Part shown: positions 48,050 to 59,560 of the stretch, in pieces
Layout of the letters: each line of letters opens with the position of its first letter
Position numbering within the stretch: the stretch's first letter is position 1
Program-made: the position numbers and the translations under genes
The notes under the pieces: generated by a model
What the model was told of the DNA's origin: nothing
The model's database searches: none
The model's input: the letters and a program-made list of their open reading frames with translations, nothing else
DNA from: Salarias fasciatus
Lineage: Eukaryota > Chordata > Actinopteri > Blenniiformes > Blenniidae
Assembly (NCBI RefSeq): GCF_902148845.1
Contig: NC_043748.1
Coordinates: 20,506,001 to 20,570,000 of the forward strand
Direction: 5' to 3'
Length of the DNA stretch: 64,000 nucleotides

Positions 48050-50822
48050 ATGTGGAAGTGTAAAGAGTGCGCTGCAGAGGAAACATCAAGATCTCTCTTA
48101 CTGAAACACTATAGATTAGAACATGGCCACTTTGGCCGTAAACACCCCTATCCATGTACCTACTTAAATTGTCCATGCACTTTCAAAACTTGGACTGCGC
48201 TAAGAAGTCACTTGTGTAGGTCACATTTTAATCAGACCTCTCAAACATCAGTTGATAGCTCAACATTCAGCTGCCCCCATTGCTCAAATAGTCGTATTGC
48301 TTCACTGAAAGATTTATTTACTCATATTAACAGCCATCTAAAAAAACATGAAACCATAACTTGCATTTTTCAGAATTGTGTCTTTCAAACGAATATTTAT
48401 GGAACATATCAAACTCACAAGAACAGAAAGCATAAGACATATACACTGAGTGATTTAAAAGCTGGAATTGTTCAGAATGCCACAGAGGATTCACAGAGTG
48501 CTTCTTTCGGAGAAGGTGCATGTCTGAGTGATGAGCTTCTTGATGGTGCTGAACTCGAGGATAGTGCAGTGATCTCAGAACCTGAGGATGTGCAACAAGT
48601 TATTGAAAAGAAATTAGCATTTGTCTTATTGAAGTTGGAGAATTGTTTTCATGTGCCAGCCTCTGCTGTTGATGAACTGCTAAATGAGTTGGAGTATTTG
48701 GTTAGTTCTGCCCTGGTGCCTGTAGCTGACAACATTCTTGGTGACTTTTTCTCAAACCATAACTTGCAAGTTGATCAGACACTCATCAGTCAGTTAAAGT
48801 GCACACTCACTTCATCTAATCCTTTAGCAAAAGCTTTGGGAAGGGAGGGGCCATTAGCCACTGCGTTTAAGCGGAAACAATATTACAGAAGTCATTTTGA
48901 TATTGTTGATCCCACTGAGTTTATTCTTGATGCCAAAGCTAAACGTAGCTTCCAGTATGTGCCTTTGCTAAAGGTTTTACAGCAGCTACTCAATCAAAAG
49001 GACGTGTTTAGCAAGATTACTGAGAAAAGAGGACTGCGACAGACAGTGAATGACCAGCATTATTACAGATTCTTTGAGGACGGACAGCACTTTCAGAATA
49101 ACACGTTTCTATCAGGAGAGGCACTAACAATATCTCTTTGTTTATATATTGATGATTTTGAAATTTGCAACCCCCTCGGCACGTCACGGAAAACGCACAA
49201 ACTGTGCTGTCTATTGGATTTTGGGGAATTTGCCACCTGGCAGTCATTCGTCTTTAACTTCAGTCTACCTGGCTCTTCTATGTAAATCTGATGATGTGAA
49301 GACATATGGCTATCACAGAATTCTTGAACCACTACTCCAAGATCTTTTTACCTTAGAGCAGCAGGATGTCTTTGTCTCACATCTGGGTACATTTGTGAAG
49401 GGTACGCTTCAGTGTGTTGTATCAGACAACCTTGCAGCACATGGATTAGCTGGCTTTGTAGAAAGTTTCTCTGGTCAGTATTTTTGCCGATTTTGCATTG
49501 CTCAGCGAGAAGAAACTCAATTCAAAGAAGTCAAATCTGGTGTATTTACCCTGAGAAACAAAGAACTTCAACAGTTACATGTCAGTACTGCACAGGCTGA
49601 AGGAGGTGCTTCCTTTGGAGTGAAGAAAGCTTGTATTTTCACTGAGAGACTTGCCCACTTCTGTGTCACATCAGGGTATCCCCCTGATAAAGTTCATGAT
49701 CTTTTAGAGGGCATCGTCCCTGTTGAACTCGCACACTGCTTGGGGCTTCTCATTTCGAAGAAGTTGTTTACACTCTTTGAGCTGAATGATCTGATTAAAA
49801 ACTTCAAATACAAGTGGGGTGACAAAAAAAACCGCCCTCACCTGCTGCCACATAATTTTGCACGCCGCAAAACAATTGGTGGTAACGCACACGAAAATTG
49901 GTGTCTCTTAAGATTGTTACCATTTATGATAGGTCATTTGATCCCAGAAGAGGAGCCAGCCTGGAATGTGATTCTGGATTTAAAAGATGTTGTTGAGCTA
50001 GCCGTTGCACCTGTTCACTGTGATGAATCTGTGGCATTCCTCGAGTGTAAAATCTCAGAGCACAGACAGCGATACCAGACACTTTTTCCAAGTCAGAGAC
50101 TGCTGCCAAAGCATCACTTTCTGGAGCACTACCCAGAAATGATAAGATTGTTTGGCCCCCTTGTGATGTTTTGGACAATGCGTTTTGAGGCCAAACACAG
50201 TTTTTTCAAACAAGTTGTTCGGCACACAAAGTGTTTCAAGAACATCACACTATCGTTGGCGAATAAGCACCAGCTGATGATTGGCTATCACATGTATTCA
50301 GGGTGTTATGAGAGATCTGCCTTTGATGTGACCCACGTCTCCTCAATTCCTGTAGATATCATGAAAGAGGATGTAGCACTTCATCTACGTCTTAAGTTCC
50401 CTGATCTCAAAACAGTTACTGTAGCACATAATGTCTCTGCTAATGGCTTACAGTATAGAACTGGAATGATCATTGTGAATGGATCAGTGGGTGGATTACC
50501 CGAATTTGCAGAGATACTTCAAATGTGTATATTGGAAAACACATTAATCTTCATTTGCAAGAAATTAGCATCATGGTACAGAGAGCATTACAGAGCATTT
50601 GAGATACAGGCATCCTCAGCAGCAGAGATTGTGTTGGCTGAATTGAGTGAGCTGATTGATGACTATCCTCTGGTGGACTACAAGTGTGGAACCCATCGAA
50701 TGGTCACACTTAAAAGATACATACATGTTTCTGGTAATTATTTTATCTTCTTATTTGATGTTAACTGGCTTCATTTTCAAAGTCACTTGCAAATCAAGAA
50801 ATTAATATGCTTTAGGAGATAG
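48050..50822 (+). pseudogene. CACTA/EnSpm tnp2-like transposase with four C2H2 zinc fingers (one frame break)
   Basis: First frame 48,050-49,285, second frame 49,149-50,822. N-terminal zinc fingers: CKECAAEE...HYRLEH, CTYLNCPC...HLCRSH, CPHCSNSR...HINSH and CIFQNCVF...HKNRKH (residues about 4-128). Then a helical region. The core holds CLYIDDFEICNPLGTSRK (compare the DGFNPFG motif of plant tnp2), then AVYWILGNLPPGSH in the other frame (compare NLPP of tnp2), CVVSDNLAAHGLAGF, a CRFC zinc pair, KVHDLLEGIVPVEL and WTMRFEAKHSFFK, giving candidate Asp, Asp and Glu active-site residues. The frame changes close to 49.2 kb, between TSRKTHKLC and AVYWIL. The rest is open to about 50.75 kb, where an intron (donor TTTCTG|GTAATT) probably follows. 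DNA-transposon enzyme acting on CACTC ends; the active-site assignment is inferred. Confidence 0.8.
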
Positions 50823-50932
50823 AAAATTATAGAAGCATTTTGAAAACTTTTATTAATTTGTATTTTTGAATTTTACATGACATGGTTTCAAGATGTTTTT
50901 CTGCCTTTCTACAGAGTAACGTCTTCACCAGT

Positions 50933-53900
50933 ATGGCTACACCTGCAGTGCTTTGCGTCATTTTGGGAGAAAATGACTCATCCAAAATATCCCTGCCTTC
51001 AGGGATACCAGCTTCTGTTGAGGAACTAAAAAGCGAGATAAAGAGACAATGTGAAGTGCAGGAAGACTTCAGACTACAATACAAGGACAAGGATTTTGAT
51101 GAGTTCATAAATCTGAAGTCCACCTCTGAGATTCAAAGCAAAGCTACCGTCAAAGTGATTTACCTCCCAAGTGTTTTGCCAACAAGTAGCCTTTGCCTGT
51201 CTTCAGAGACTACTTCTCTTTCATCCGTGGACACGGACATCCTCTCATCTGACTCTTCATCGTCATCCCTGAGATGTGAGCCATGGCCAAACAACTTTCC
51301 TGTGCCTGAATTCACCTACGATGTTGAGCTCCAACTCGAGCGTGGGAATGCTGACTTTCAAAATAATGGTACCCTGCTCAGTCCAAGTCCAAAACTGAAA
51401 TCAGATATTCTCGAAGGTTTGGCATCCCAGATCATCAAATTTAAAGCTTATCCATCCAGTGCTGAATTTGATGATGTAGCTGAAGCTCTCGTGAAGAAAC
51501 ACCCATGTTTAAAGGAGCAAGGTTGTGTTTCCGGCTTTTATGGGTGGAAGATAAGCTTAAAATATAAAATGGCAAACTACCGCACAAAGCTGCGCAACAT
51601 TGGATGCTCTGAGTTGACCGTGAATTCCCTCAAGCGGAAACAGGGTGATTCACGCACCTCTCCGAATCAAGTGAAAAAAGCGAGAAGAGCAGAAGTGAAC
51701 TACTGTCCTGATTATCCATCAGGACAATCCCAGGACAGCCTTGAGGAGGAGAGGCTGGCATTATTGTCTGAAATGAAGAAGAGCAACAACCATCAGGTGG
51801 TTAAGGCAAAAATGGAAATGACATTTGCTTATCGGAGACATGAGGTGATTGAAGACAGGCCTTTCATTGCCGAGTTCAAAAGGAGATGGCCAGCTCTCTT
51901 CTCTGAGCAGGAGGTCAGTAGTAGTATTGCATTTGTCCAGTTTTTGTTCCATTTTAATTGACCCGTGTCTTGTTTTCTGCTTATTTTAAATGTCTGCAGG
52001 TGGAAGCAGAGTTTTCTAGGATCACCACGGTGCCACTGCGATCCAAATTTATGCAACAGCTCGATCATCACACTGCACGACTGCTAACAATCTTCAGGAA
52101 GAAAGGCGGAGCAGCAGGATTAAAGATAAGGAAGATCATGAAAGACTTGGACAAGGTATTGTTGAATTCATTCATATACACAAATGGTGTCACAGTAATA
52201 CCGTAAAGAGTATTACTGTGACACTGTACAACCCTGAGATATAAAAACATGTTGATGGATACTGTCCACTGACTGTCCCAGGCTGGTCCACAATTCCTGT
52301 GCTTATTTTCTACATCTGCATGAGCTGTGAACGTAAACAAACTGTGAGACTCTAAATGACAGTGCACCTTGGGGCGAAAGTCTATAATTGCGATATCTGC
52401 TTGCATCAATGTAAAAAAAACAAAACAAAAAAAAAAGCCATCATGAAGCAGCTTTTATGAAGTGGCTGTCATGAATAATTTTAAAATTTAAAAACTATAC
52501 AATCCTAACATATATAAAATCCCTAGTCACTTGTGGGGGCCTTGACACTGCAAAATAGCTCCTGGTTTACGCTACTGTTACAAGCCAATTAGAATAAAAC
52601 AAAAGTTTACCTTAAACTTTGCTTGCACTTATTGTAAACCAGTGATGATCTGTAGTAATATGTGCTTTACGATGCAACAACATGACATCATACAATCCTC
52701 TCGTTCACCACAGACAGATGCTATTGAAGCAAGAAGAGCCTGTGTGCTCAAAGCACTCATGGTCTACGTCAATGAAGACCCTGGCCACCTTATTCAAGAG
52801 TACATGGTAAGTATTCTGTCCTCTAGTTTCTTCATAATAAAAATCCCTTCAGTGAAATTTCATTGATCACAGTTTGTCAACTATCAGTTTAGGGTTGGTG
52901 CTATAAAAGGGATATTTTGGTTTGGAAGAAGTTGGGTCTATCCTACAACAGTGTTTATGTGCAGAGAATCCCAGAGCGCCGCCACCGAGCCCTCTCTCCT
53001 TGCTCTGTGTCCTGCTCCGTCTGTGGTTTTCTCTGAGTTTGGACGGATCCGCCCGGCTTTAGTTCACTTAAAAAAGCATATGAACAGACACCTACCAGAA
53101 AAAAGTGAATGCTCTGCCAGGTCGTCCTCTCATAATCACTCATTTTTGCGTTGTTATTACAAAATATTCACCCTGGTAAGCGCCCAGCTGTTGTTGCATT
53201 TTCTTATGAAAATACTTCAGTTAATAGACAAAAACAAACAATATTTACCAAATAAACCAGTGTAAAATTACATACAATGCAACACCGCCACCTATTGGAT
53301 TTTTAATGTCATATCACGTACTCATAACACCATCAGTTACACCCAGAATGATATGCTTTAGTTTTTTCTCACCCTTATGCTGAGTAACGCCGTGTTTCCA
53401 CCAGACATGATGCACATTTTTTCGTGTGATTAGATTACATATAAAGTCAATGTAATGACGCGATTGCCACTCAATCTTGAGCGACGGGCAGCAACCGATG
53501 ATGCGGCAGCCGGCCAGCGCGAGCGTTTCCAGCGAAAAATTGGTGTGCCCATCGACTTGCAGTGCCACTCACTGCCGCTCGAAGGTCGCTGCCCGCCGCT
53601 TCATCGCTCCACGCTTGTCGCTCGAGTTGAAATAATTGAACTTTTCAAGCGAATTTGCGCCAGGACAGCCCATCAGTGTGGAGGTCTTCACGGACGTGCT
53701 GACGCAGGGGATGCAGGGCTCCGACCAGGCAAAACAGTGGGCGTGATGCAAGCGGCGAGCGGCGTGCCCGATTTCATTTGTTTACCGCTTCATGTAGAAA
53801 CCAGGCGTCAGCCTGAAGCAGCGCTGGAACCGGCCGTCCAAGCGCAGCTCCTGCAGAAGATGGCGGAACTCACCGAGCTCATAGCGCCTCTGGAGGGCAG

Positions 53901-54863
53901 CAGGCAGCCAGAAGCGATGCGGAGCCTCGCCCGCAGCCAACGCTGACTTCTCCATGCCAAATACAGAGCAGCGATGGTGGCAGGGGGAGCATCTCAATCT
54001 GAAGCTTTATTTGTCCAAGCACCTCTCATATTCATAAAAACAACACAAAATGCTGAACAGTAAAAGCAGTCATGAAAACAAAAAAGAACAAAAACCGCAC
54101 CATCGATCAGCATGTGCGCGTGCACACAAACACACACGCACACACAGCCGGATGCACACACACATGCACACTCCCATGTTCAGCAGTGAAATGATTGGCG
54201 GGCTTGGAGTGACGTAATGCCGCGGCGAGGGTTTTTTGCATATTTGTACCAGCGATGACACTCATGCTTCTAGCATGGCGCGGTTTCATTCGTCCTGCGA
54301 ATGCTGTCACGTTCAACGCGTCCGGTGGAAACACGGCATAAGACTCTGGAGCACTTGTTAAATATTCCAAATGTAGCTGGGGATCTAGGATTATATGAAT
54401 TTCTGGACAGCAAAAAAATACTTAAGCATAAGAGTGAGTAGAAAATGAAGGCATAACATTCTGAGGAGTCTATCTTTAAAAAAAAAGGTGCTTTTCTGGT
54501 GTGAATACTGTAACTGATTTTTGTTTTTGTTTTCTGTTTAAGGATGTTGAAGACAACCAGAAGTCTATGGACGAGACAGTCCTGGGAATTTATGCCATCA
54601 CCGTTGAAGGTGCAGAGCCCACAGATTGCCTGGCAGATGTTGGAATTATCATCGAAGGAGTGAATGTGCTCGATGAACTCGGTAACATTGCAAACGCTGT
54701 CGCCATTTTGCTTGGCCTCATGTACTCACTTGACTTGAGCTATCCAACAAATCTCAAGTATACATTTGAAGTTCTGCAGAAGCTTGTCATGGAGCTTGAT
54801 GCCAACAAACTGTCAACGAAGGTGCAAGTGTTAAAGAACAAACTCTTTGAAGGAACACCTTAG
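50933..54863 (+). CDS. CACTA accessory protein with PB1-like N-terminus (four exons, 516 residues, intact)
   Basis: Exons 50933-51913, 52000-52155, 52714-52806 and 54543-54863 (981, 156, 93, 321 nt; all phase 0) give one uninterrupted frame from MATPAVLCVILGENDSS to NKLFEGTP. Residues about 5-80 resemble a PB1 or ubiquitin-like fold (LPSGIPASVEELKSEIKRQ, then LQYKDKDFDEF, an acidic OPCA-like patch). A Ser-rich linker follows, then a conserved block with HPCLKEQGCVSGFYGWK, a basic stretch, RRWPALFSEQE, and the exon starting VEAEFSRITTVPL. A Harbinger-like MITE sits in the last intron without touching exons. Related exons survive in the smaller CACTA element at 30.7-31.9 kb. By position it would correspond to a TnpA-type second gene, but no DNA-binding domain is obvious. 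Function unknown. Confidence 0.75.
53388..54338. mobile_element. PIF/Harbinger-like MITE with TAA target duplication
   Basis: Ends CGCCGTGTTTCCACCAGAC and the inverse TGCCGTGTTTCCACCGGAC, flanked by TAA (53,385-53,387 and 54,339-54,341). 951 bp in the last intron of the accessory gene. Open frames inside are GC-rich artefacts. A CACACA run lies near 54.12-54.17 kb. Confidence 0.85.
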
Positions 54864-54889
54864 GCAGGTGTTGTGCTGCATTTGGATCT

Positions 54890-55830
54890 GCATGTTCTAC
54901 TGTGAGGAATGGACTCAGTGTTGCAGACTGGATGCCGAACTGTTTGATGGACTTTCACAAAAAGAGCAGAACATAACCTCAACAAAGACAAATTAGAAGT
55001 TACAGAAGCGATCAACATTGATGAGTAACAATGAGAAATGGAGAGTGACAACATCAACATTTGGTCACAGCGCCATAAAAGAAATTCCAAGTTCGCCGTC
55101 AAAAGATTTGGCAATGTTTGTGGAAAATGGCTTCTCCCGAGAGACTTGTGGACTGTGGAGTTTTTTTTTTAATTTATCTTTTTTTGTTCTTATTTGATTT
55201 GTAGATCTTTTGGTTTCATTCGCTGCTGAAGTTAGGCAGTCATTGGATGCCTAACTGTTAAACAGTCTTTCACAGAAGGAGCAAAACATAACCTCAGAGG
55301 ACGATTACAAATTGCAGAGGAGAACAACAATGAGAAATGGACAGTGATGGGTGAATATTGATCGTGGTAGCACTGAGGAGAAACATAGCCTCAACATTTG
55401 GTCGTGGTGCCATTTTAAAAAAATGCAAGTTGTCTGTCATAAGATTTTGGAAATGTTTGTGGAAAATGCATTTTCCTCAATGACTGTTGTGGACTAGTTT
55501 GTTTTTTAGTCCAAATGTGAATGCCTTCCTACAGTACTGAAGTGGAATGAAGCAAAATATTATTCTGAGTGTTTTTACTTGACACAAATGTGTGTTCACA
55601 ATTCCTAAGGTCTCACTGTTCAATGTTATAAGCAATTCAGATTCAGATGCTTTTAAACAAGTAATATGTTTTTGTTGTTTTCATTGAGCAGTTTCATACA
55701 GTGCTGAAGTGGCATCAAGCAAAATGTTATTGAGGTTTTGGCTGGACACAAATGTGTGTTCACAATAAGGTCTCACTGTTCAGTATTGTGAGCAATTCAG
55801 ATGCATTTGTTTGCAGTGGACAGTTTCTAA
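54890..55830 (+). repeat. Diverged tandem duplications in the accessory-gene 3' region
   Basis: Pair one: 54.92-55.14 and 55.24-55.48 kb share GCAAAACATAACCTCA/GCAGAACATAACCTCA, AACAATGAGAAATGGA and GTTTGTGGAAAATG. Pair two: 55.52-55.65 and 55.69-55.81 kb share ACACAAATGTGTGTTCACAA and AAGGTCTCACTGTTCA. Spacing is about 330 and 170 bp. Confidence 0.8.
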
Positions 55831-57389
55831 CGTCTGCATTAAAAATTCTCTTAAAGGGGTAATGACATGTTGAAAAAAATATCTGTGATTTTAAATATTG
55901 GATTTCTAAGTTTCTAAGGATGTAATAAATGTTTTGAAAACACAATATTGTTATTTGAGTTTTATTTAACTACATTGTGTGGAAATTTGTTGACATGACC
56001 AGGTTTAGTAAGTCCAACATAAATTAGTTTTTTTACTATAATGGAACACTAAGTATTGCTCATTCAAAGCAGTTAAGTTGGAACTAGGAGAAGTTGTTCA
56101 ATTGGTTTTACGCAATGCAGTTGAGTATAAGTTATGTAAGTGAGTTAGGCTACTGTAATGAATGTAAGTTTAGTTAGTGGAGCATTACCTATTCAACTGA
56201 GGCTAACTTGACCAGGTGTCATAAATGTGACTTAATACAGTCTTGTTGGTTTCACTTAAATGAGTTTCTTCCCTCTGTAATTCATATGAACATAACTCAG
56301 TTATGTGGAAATTGTTGACATAACTATTTTATGTAAATTGAACAAGTCAGTTTTTTGAGTGTGGGGTGTTGGGGTCGGCCTGCTGGCCCCGGGTACCTGT
56401 GGTGCGGATGCAGGTCGGCCCTGTGGGGGGTGCTTGTCTGGGGTGGGACTGGGGGGGCCTGGGTGTCCTGGCGGCAGGCCTGCTGTGTCTTCTGGGCCCC
56501 CGCAGTGTGTGGGGTGCACCCTCTGTTCTTTTGTTTTGTTTTTTTTGTTTTGTTCTGTTTTTTTTGTTTGTTTTTTTGTTTTGTTTTGTTTTGGGGGGGG
56601 GGGGGGCGGGGGGGCAGGATTTTATCTGGGCGTGTCCCTGGTCCCCGGCGCTGGAGAGACCCCGACTGGGTCATGGTGGCGTTCCCTCCTGGCCCTCTTG
56701 GGGGCGCTGGGCCCCAGAGACATGTCCAGCATTAGGGTGGGTTTCCCCCGGGCTGGTGTCGCTGCTGCTCATTGGGTGTCGCCTGTGCCCCCGGCTGCCC
56801 CAGTGGGTCCTGGTTTGCCTCTGGCGCCCTGGGGGCGGGACGGGTGGGGGGTTTTTGGGGGGGGGGGTGCGCGGCGGGCTCGCCCTGTTTCCTTGCCTCC
56901 CTCGGGGGCCGCCCTGGGGGCCGCCTCCGGGCCTCCGGGGTGGCGGCCTTTCCCGGTTCCCCCCTGGGTCGCGAGGCGTGGCATTACGGGGGCTCTGGTG
57001 GCGTGGATTGGTGTCGACTGGGTAACATCACATGCACGTCTATATGATCATTCCAGCCTCTGCTTAGAGTTTAGCTCACTGTGCAGTATAGAACTTACCT
57101 GAACACACCGGTTGTTCCCCCTCAGCGCCCAGACACTGGTTGGTGTCCTCTATCATCGGTACCCTCAGCTCTATCATCTCCATCTAGTCAGTCCCCCCTC
57201 ACCCTTTTCCCTCACCCTCACGTTTCACAACCCTCACGTGGTGTTACACTGCCCTCTATCATAGGTATGAGGGCTGGTGATGGTCACTAAATTGCAAAAA
57301 GAATAAAATTGCAAAGTGATCTTAGAAGTTGACAGCAGGTGTTGTTTGACTTCGAGATGAATGCAGACAAAAAAAAAAAAAAAAAAAAA

Positions 57390-57445
57390 GAAATCCAGTT
57401 GGAGGAGCCCCAGAGAAGGACCAGGGCAAAATTCAAATGTTATGT
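57390..57445 (+). pseudogene. piggyBac transposase fragment, right part
   Basis: AATCCAGTTGGAGGAGCCCC and following bases read NPVGGAPEKDQGKI, which follows on from the left part at 45,454. After about 57,445 the similarity stops. Confidence 0.75.
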
Positions 57446-57617
57446 TTCAATGTCATCTAAAACATAGTGTCTTTCAAAAGTAATAAAGTTGTCACCCCTA
57501 ATTTTTAGATTTGATGTTAACATGTCAATGCATTTAATTTATTTCATAGTTGAAAAATCTTTCACTTCATTTTTTGGCAGACAAACATGTCACAGTTCTG
57601 TGAAACCCTTTTCTTAA

Positions 57618-57789
57618 GGGGCTGTATCATGCTTTCTCAGCTAGTCCAAACCCTAGCGTTTGCATTAACATGATAATAGTTTATTTTTGGCGCTAAGGAA
57701 AAGTAATTTTGTGTGAAATAAAACACAAAAACGAGGACAGCTGAAACACACAAAACATAAAAAAATGAATTTTGCGTGATACAGCCCCT
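57618..57789. mobile_element. 172-bp MITE with TTAA duplication
   Basis: GGGGCTGTATCATGC at the left, inverse of GCGTGATACAGCCCC at the right, TTAA on both sides (57,614-57,617 and 57,790-57,793). No coding capacity. piggyBac-like target site. Confidence 0.8.
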
Positions 57790-57799
57790 TTAAAGGATA

Positions 57800-58670
57800 C
57801 AGTTTTTGCTTAAGTTGGGATTTGATGTCGTTATATTTGATACACTGAGTTTTGAGAGGTTTGACAGCCTGTGTTAACAATTACAGGAGATTTTATTTTG
57901 ATTTATTTTTGTCTGAAAAAATAGACTGTTACTCATTTTAACTGATATTTTTGCAAAAAATAAATGAACATGTGAAGAGTCTGTACTGTTGTTTGCTGTT
58001 ATACTCAGGCCAGAGCTACTAAAGTGTTACTTTTTTCATCTCTGCATCTTCAATGTTTTTATTCTCCTTGGTACACAAACTTCAGATTATTTTAAGATTA
58101 TATTGAATGTAAAAATCTGAACTTATCGGTTATCAGTATTGGTATTGGCCGTGAGAAGTAATTAATTAGCTGTTATCAGTATCGGTTAAAATTTTCCTTA
58201 TCGTGCATCTCTAGTTTTCACCTGCTGCAGGTTCTTTTCTGGCCGGACAGGTTTGTTCTTCATGACAGATGAGGGATGAAACAGAACACAGCAGGAGAAT
58301 AACTGATTCAATAGATATCATGGACACAGAGTTGAAATTTTCTTTGAACTTAACTATACTTCACATCACATAACCTGAGTAATGTGCACTTCTATGGGCC
58401 ACATTAAAGAAAAACACCAGTATTTATTAGTGGACTTGAAAAGTCATCAGTGCCGCATCCTTGAACTGTGATGAGGACAGTGTCTGTGGAAGAGTTTATT
58501 AATTGTACATGTTGGCACTGCTTACGCATAAGGTCATTATCATTATGTCATTACAGTCATTGTTAACTGCCAGGCTTTTTCCCTCTCCTTTCTGACAACA
58601 CTCGTGTTGGTTTTTTTTGTGGATTACATGTTTTACTTCTTCATATAGTCAAAGAAGCATTGCCTGCTCA
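57800..58670. other. Non-coding stretch
   Basis: AT-rich. 58.12-58.22 kb holds TATCGGTTATCAGTATTGG-type text and ends GTGCATCTCTAG, which looks like the end of a hAT-type fish repeat. No supported gene. Confidence 0.5.
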
Positions 58671-58671
58671 T

Positions 58672-59435
58672 CAGGGGGCGAACTGCGGGGGGTGTCTCAG
58701 CCCCCCTTTGAGACATAAGACCCCCAGAAAACATGATTAGCGAGTTTTTTATTTTTATCTATTTATTTATTTGTTTTGGTGGGGCTAAATATTGGCAAAA
58801 TTCTGTTTCCCCCGTGTATTTCCTGTATTTTATTGTTATTTTTGTATGATCATAATCATGGATCATATGCAGAATTAGGTCATTTTTAGTGGATGATTTG
58901 CGCATCACTATTTCACTTTAAAGGTATAGTGGACGATTTTCTCAAAACTCGAAGCCAAACGTCTGTTACTCACTTTTTGAAAAACACGCATGTGCCAGAC
59001 CATCCGACCTGCTCTACTACTTCTCCCGAGGAAACGCCTATCAATGTCGGAAGCATGTGAGTGCGAGCTGATGTCCCCGGGCGTACACGGCTCTGTTTAC
59101 TGTTTCTGCGATCGGCCTCGCTCATAAAGCTTATTTTCCAAAACAGTTACAGTTTCATTATGTCAGACTCGGCATCGGTAAGTACTCGCTGAAACCGAAG
59201 GTCACGGGCTACATAAACACTCTGAATGTGCAGATCATGTAATGAGCGCGCTTGACGGCGTTACGCAAGCATTTCTCCAGCGTGATTGACATGTTGGAGA
59301 ACCAATAGTTGAGATTCGCATCCCGGAATTCATTGGCTAAGAACATCGTCCACTGTACCTTTAATAAAGCTGCCGGCCTGCATGCAGTACTTGTCCTCAC
59401 CATTGAAGCGTGGGGGCGCTATGCCTTAAACGTCA
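58672..59435. repeat. Dispersed repeat, inverse of 29.63-29.95 kb, interrupted by a TTAA MITE
   Basis: 58,672-58,917 and 59,365-59,435 together match the reverse complement of 29,625-29,945. The intervening 58,922-59,360 is a MITE with TTAA duplication. Confidence 0.85.
58922..59360. mobile_element. TTAA-type MITE (copy 2, 439 bp)
   Basis: Ends AGGTATAGTGGACGAT and inverse AGGTACAGTGGACGAT, TTAA on both sides (58,918-58,921 and 59,361-59,364). Same family as 32,222-32,443; includes CGCTTGACGGCGTTACGCAA near the right end, matched at 32.33-32.36 kb. Confidence 0.88.
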
Positions 59436-59489
59436 GGCCTGTAATAACGGATGTGTTTTGTGTAAAGTCCTTGCTCTGGGGCACCCCCC

Positions 59490-59560
59490 CTCCCCATATA
59501 AGAGAGCCCCCCCGACAGCCGCGGTACAGTCCGCACGCTGCTGCTCATCCCAGTGAAGTA
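59490..59560 (+). promoter_or_regulatory. TATA-box promoter and non-coding first exon of the apoL-like gene
   Basis: CCCATATAAGAGAG places a TATA box at about 59,494-59,500. About 30 bp downstream GCGGTACAGTCCGCACGCTG would start the transcript, and a donor CAGTGAA|GTAAGA follows near 59,557. The coding exon of the apoL-like gene has an acceptor at 60,413, fitting one intron. Confidence 0.55.

Larger units (their letters stand above)
45644..56361 (+). mobile_element. CACTA/EnSpm-type DNA transposon, 10.7 kb, with two genes
   Basis: Ends CACTCAAAAAAGTGAACTC and the inverse of GTCAGTTTTTTGAGTG, with TG just outside both. The interior has a C2H2 plus tnp2-like transposase (48.05-50.8 kb) and an accessory gene (50.93-54.86 kb), both on the plus strand. 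The 3' region has tandem duplications and AATAAA at 55,924. Two Harbinger-like MITEs (828 and 951 bp) lie inside, both outside coding exons. Short subterminal motifs (AACTTAAAT, TTGAGTG, AAGTTG) recur at both ends, as usual in CACTA elements. Apart from one frame break in the transposase it looks nearly whole. Confidence 0.85.
45455..57389 (+). mobile_element. GC-rich poly(A) retroposon (about 1.2 kb) split by the CACTA element
   Basis: Flanked by the 16-bp duplication GAAATCCAGTTGGAGG (45,439-45,454 and 57,390-57,405). The right end is a 21-nt poly(A) run (57,369-57,389), so it was placed by target-primed reverse transcription. Its own sequence is 45,455-45,643 plus 56,362-57,389, very G-rich on the plus strand. 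The long open frames in it are composition artefacts. The family (a LINE 3' part or large SINE-like unit) is not recognised. Confidence 0.85.

Noticed and set aside
52951-53265. Possible zinc-finger exon in intron 3 of the accessory gene
   Set aside because: A CSVCGFS-like text and KKHMNRH lie in different frames; the phase-0 exon chain closes without it, so it is at best a decayed piece.
53455-53946. 163-residue plus-strand frame
   Set aside because: Lies wholly inside a Harbinger-like MITE and is GC-driven; no domain.
56355-57102. Overlapping plus-strand open frames of 247, 219 and 126 residues
   Set aside because: They follow from the G-rich, stop-poor composition of the retroposon; three frames are open at once and no domain is seen.
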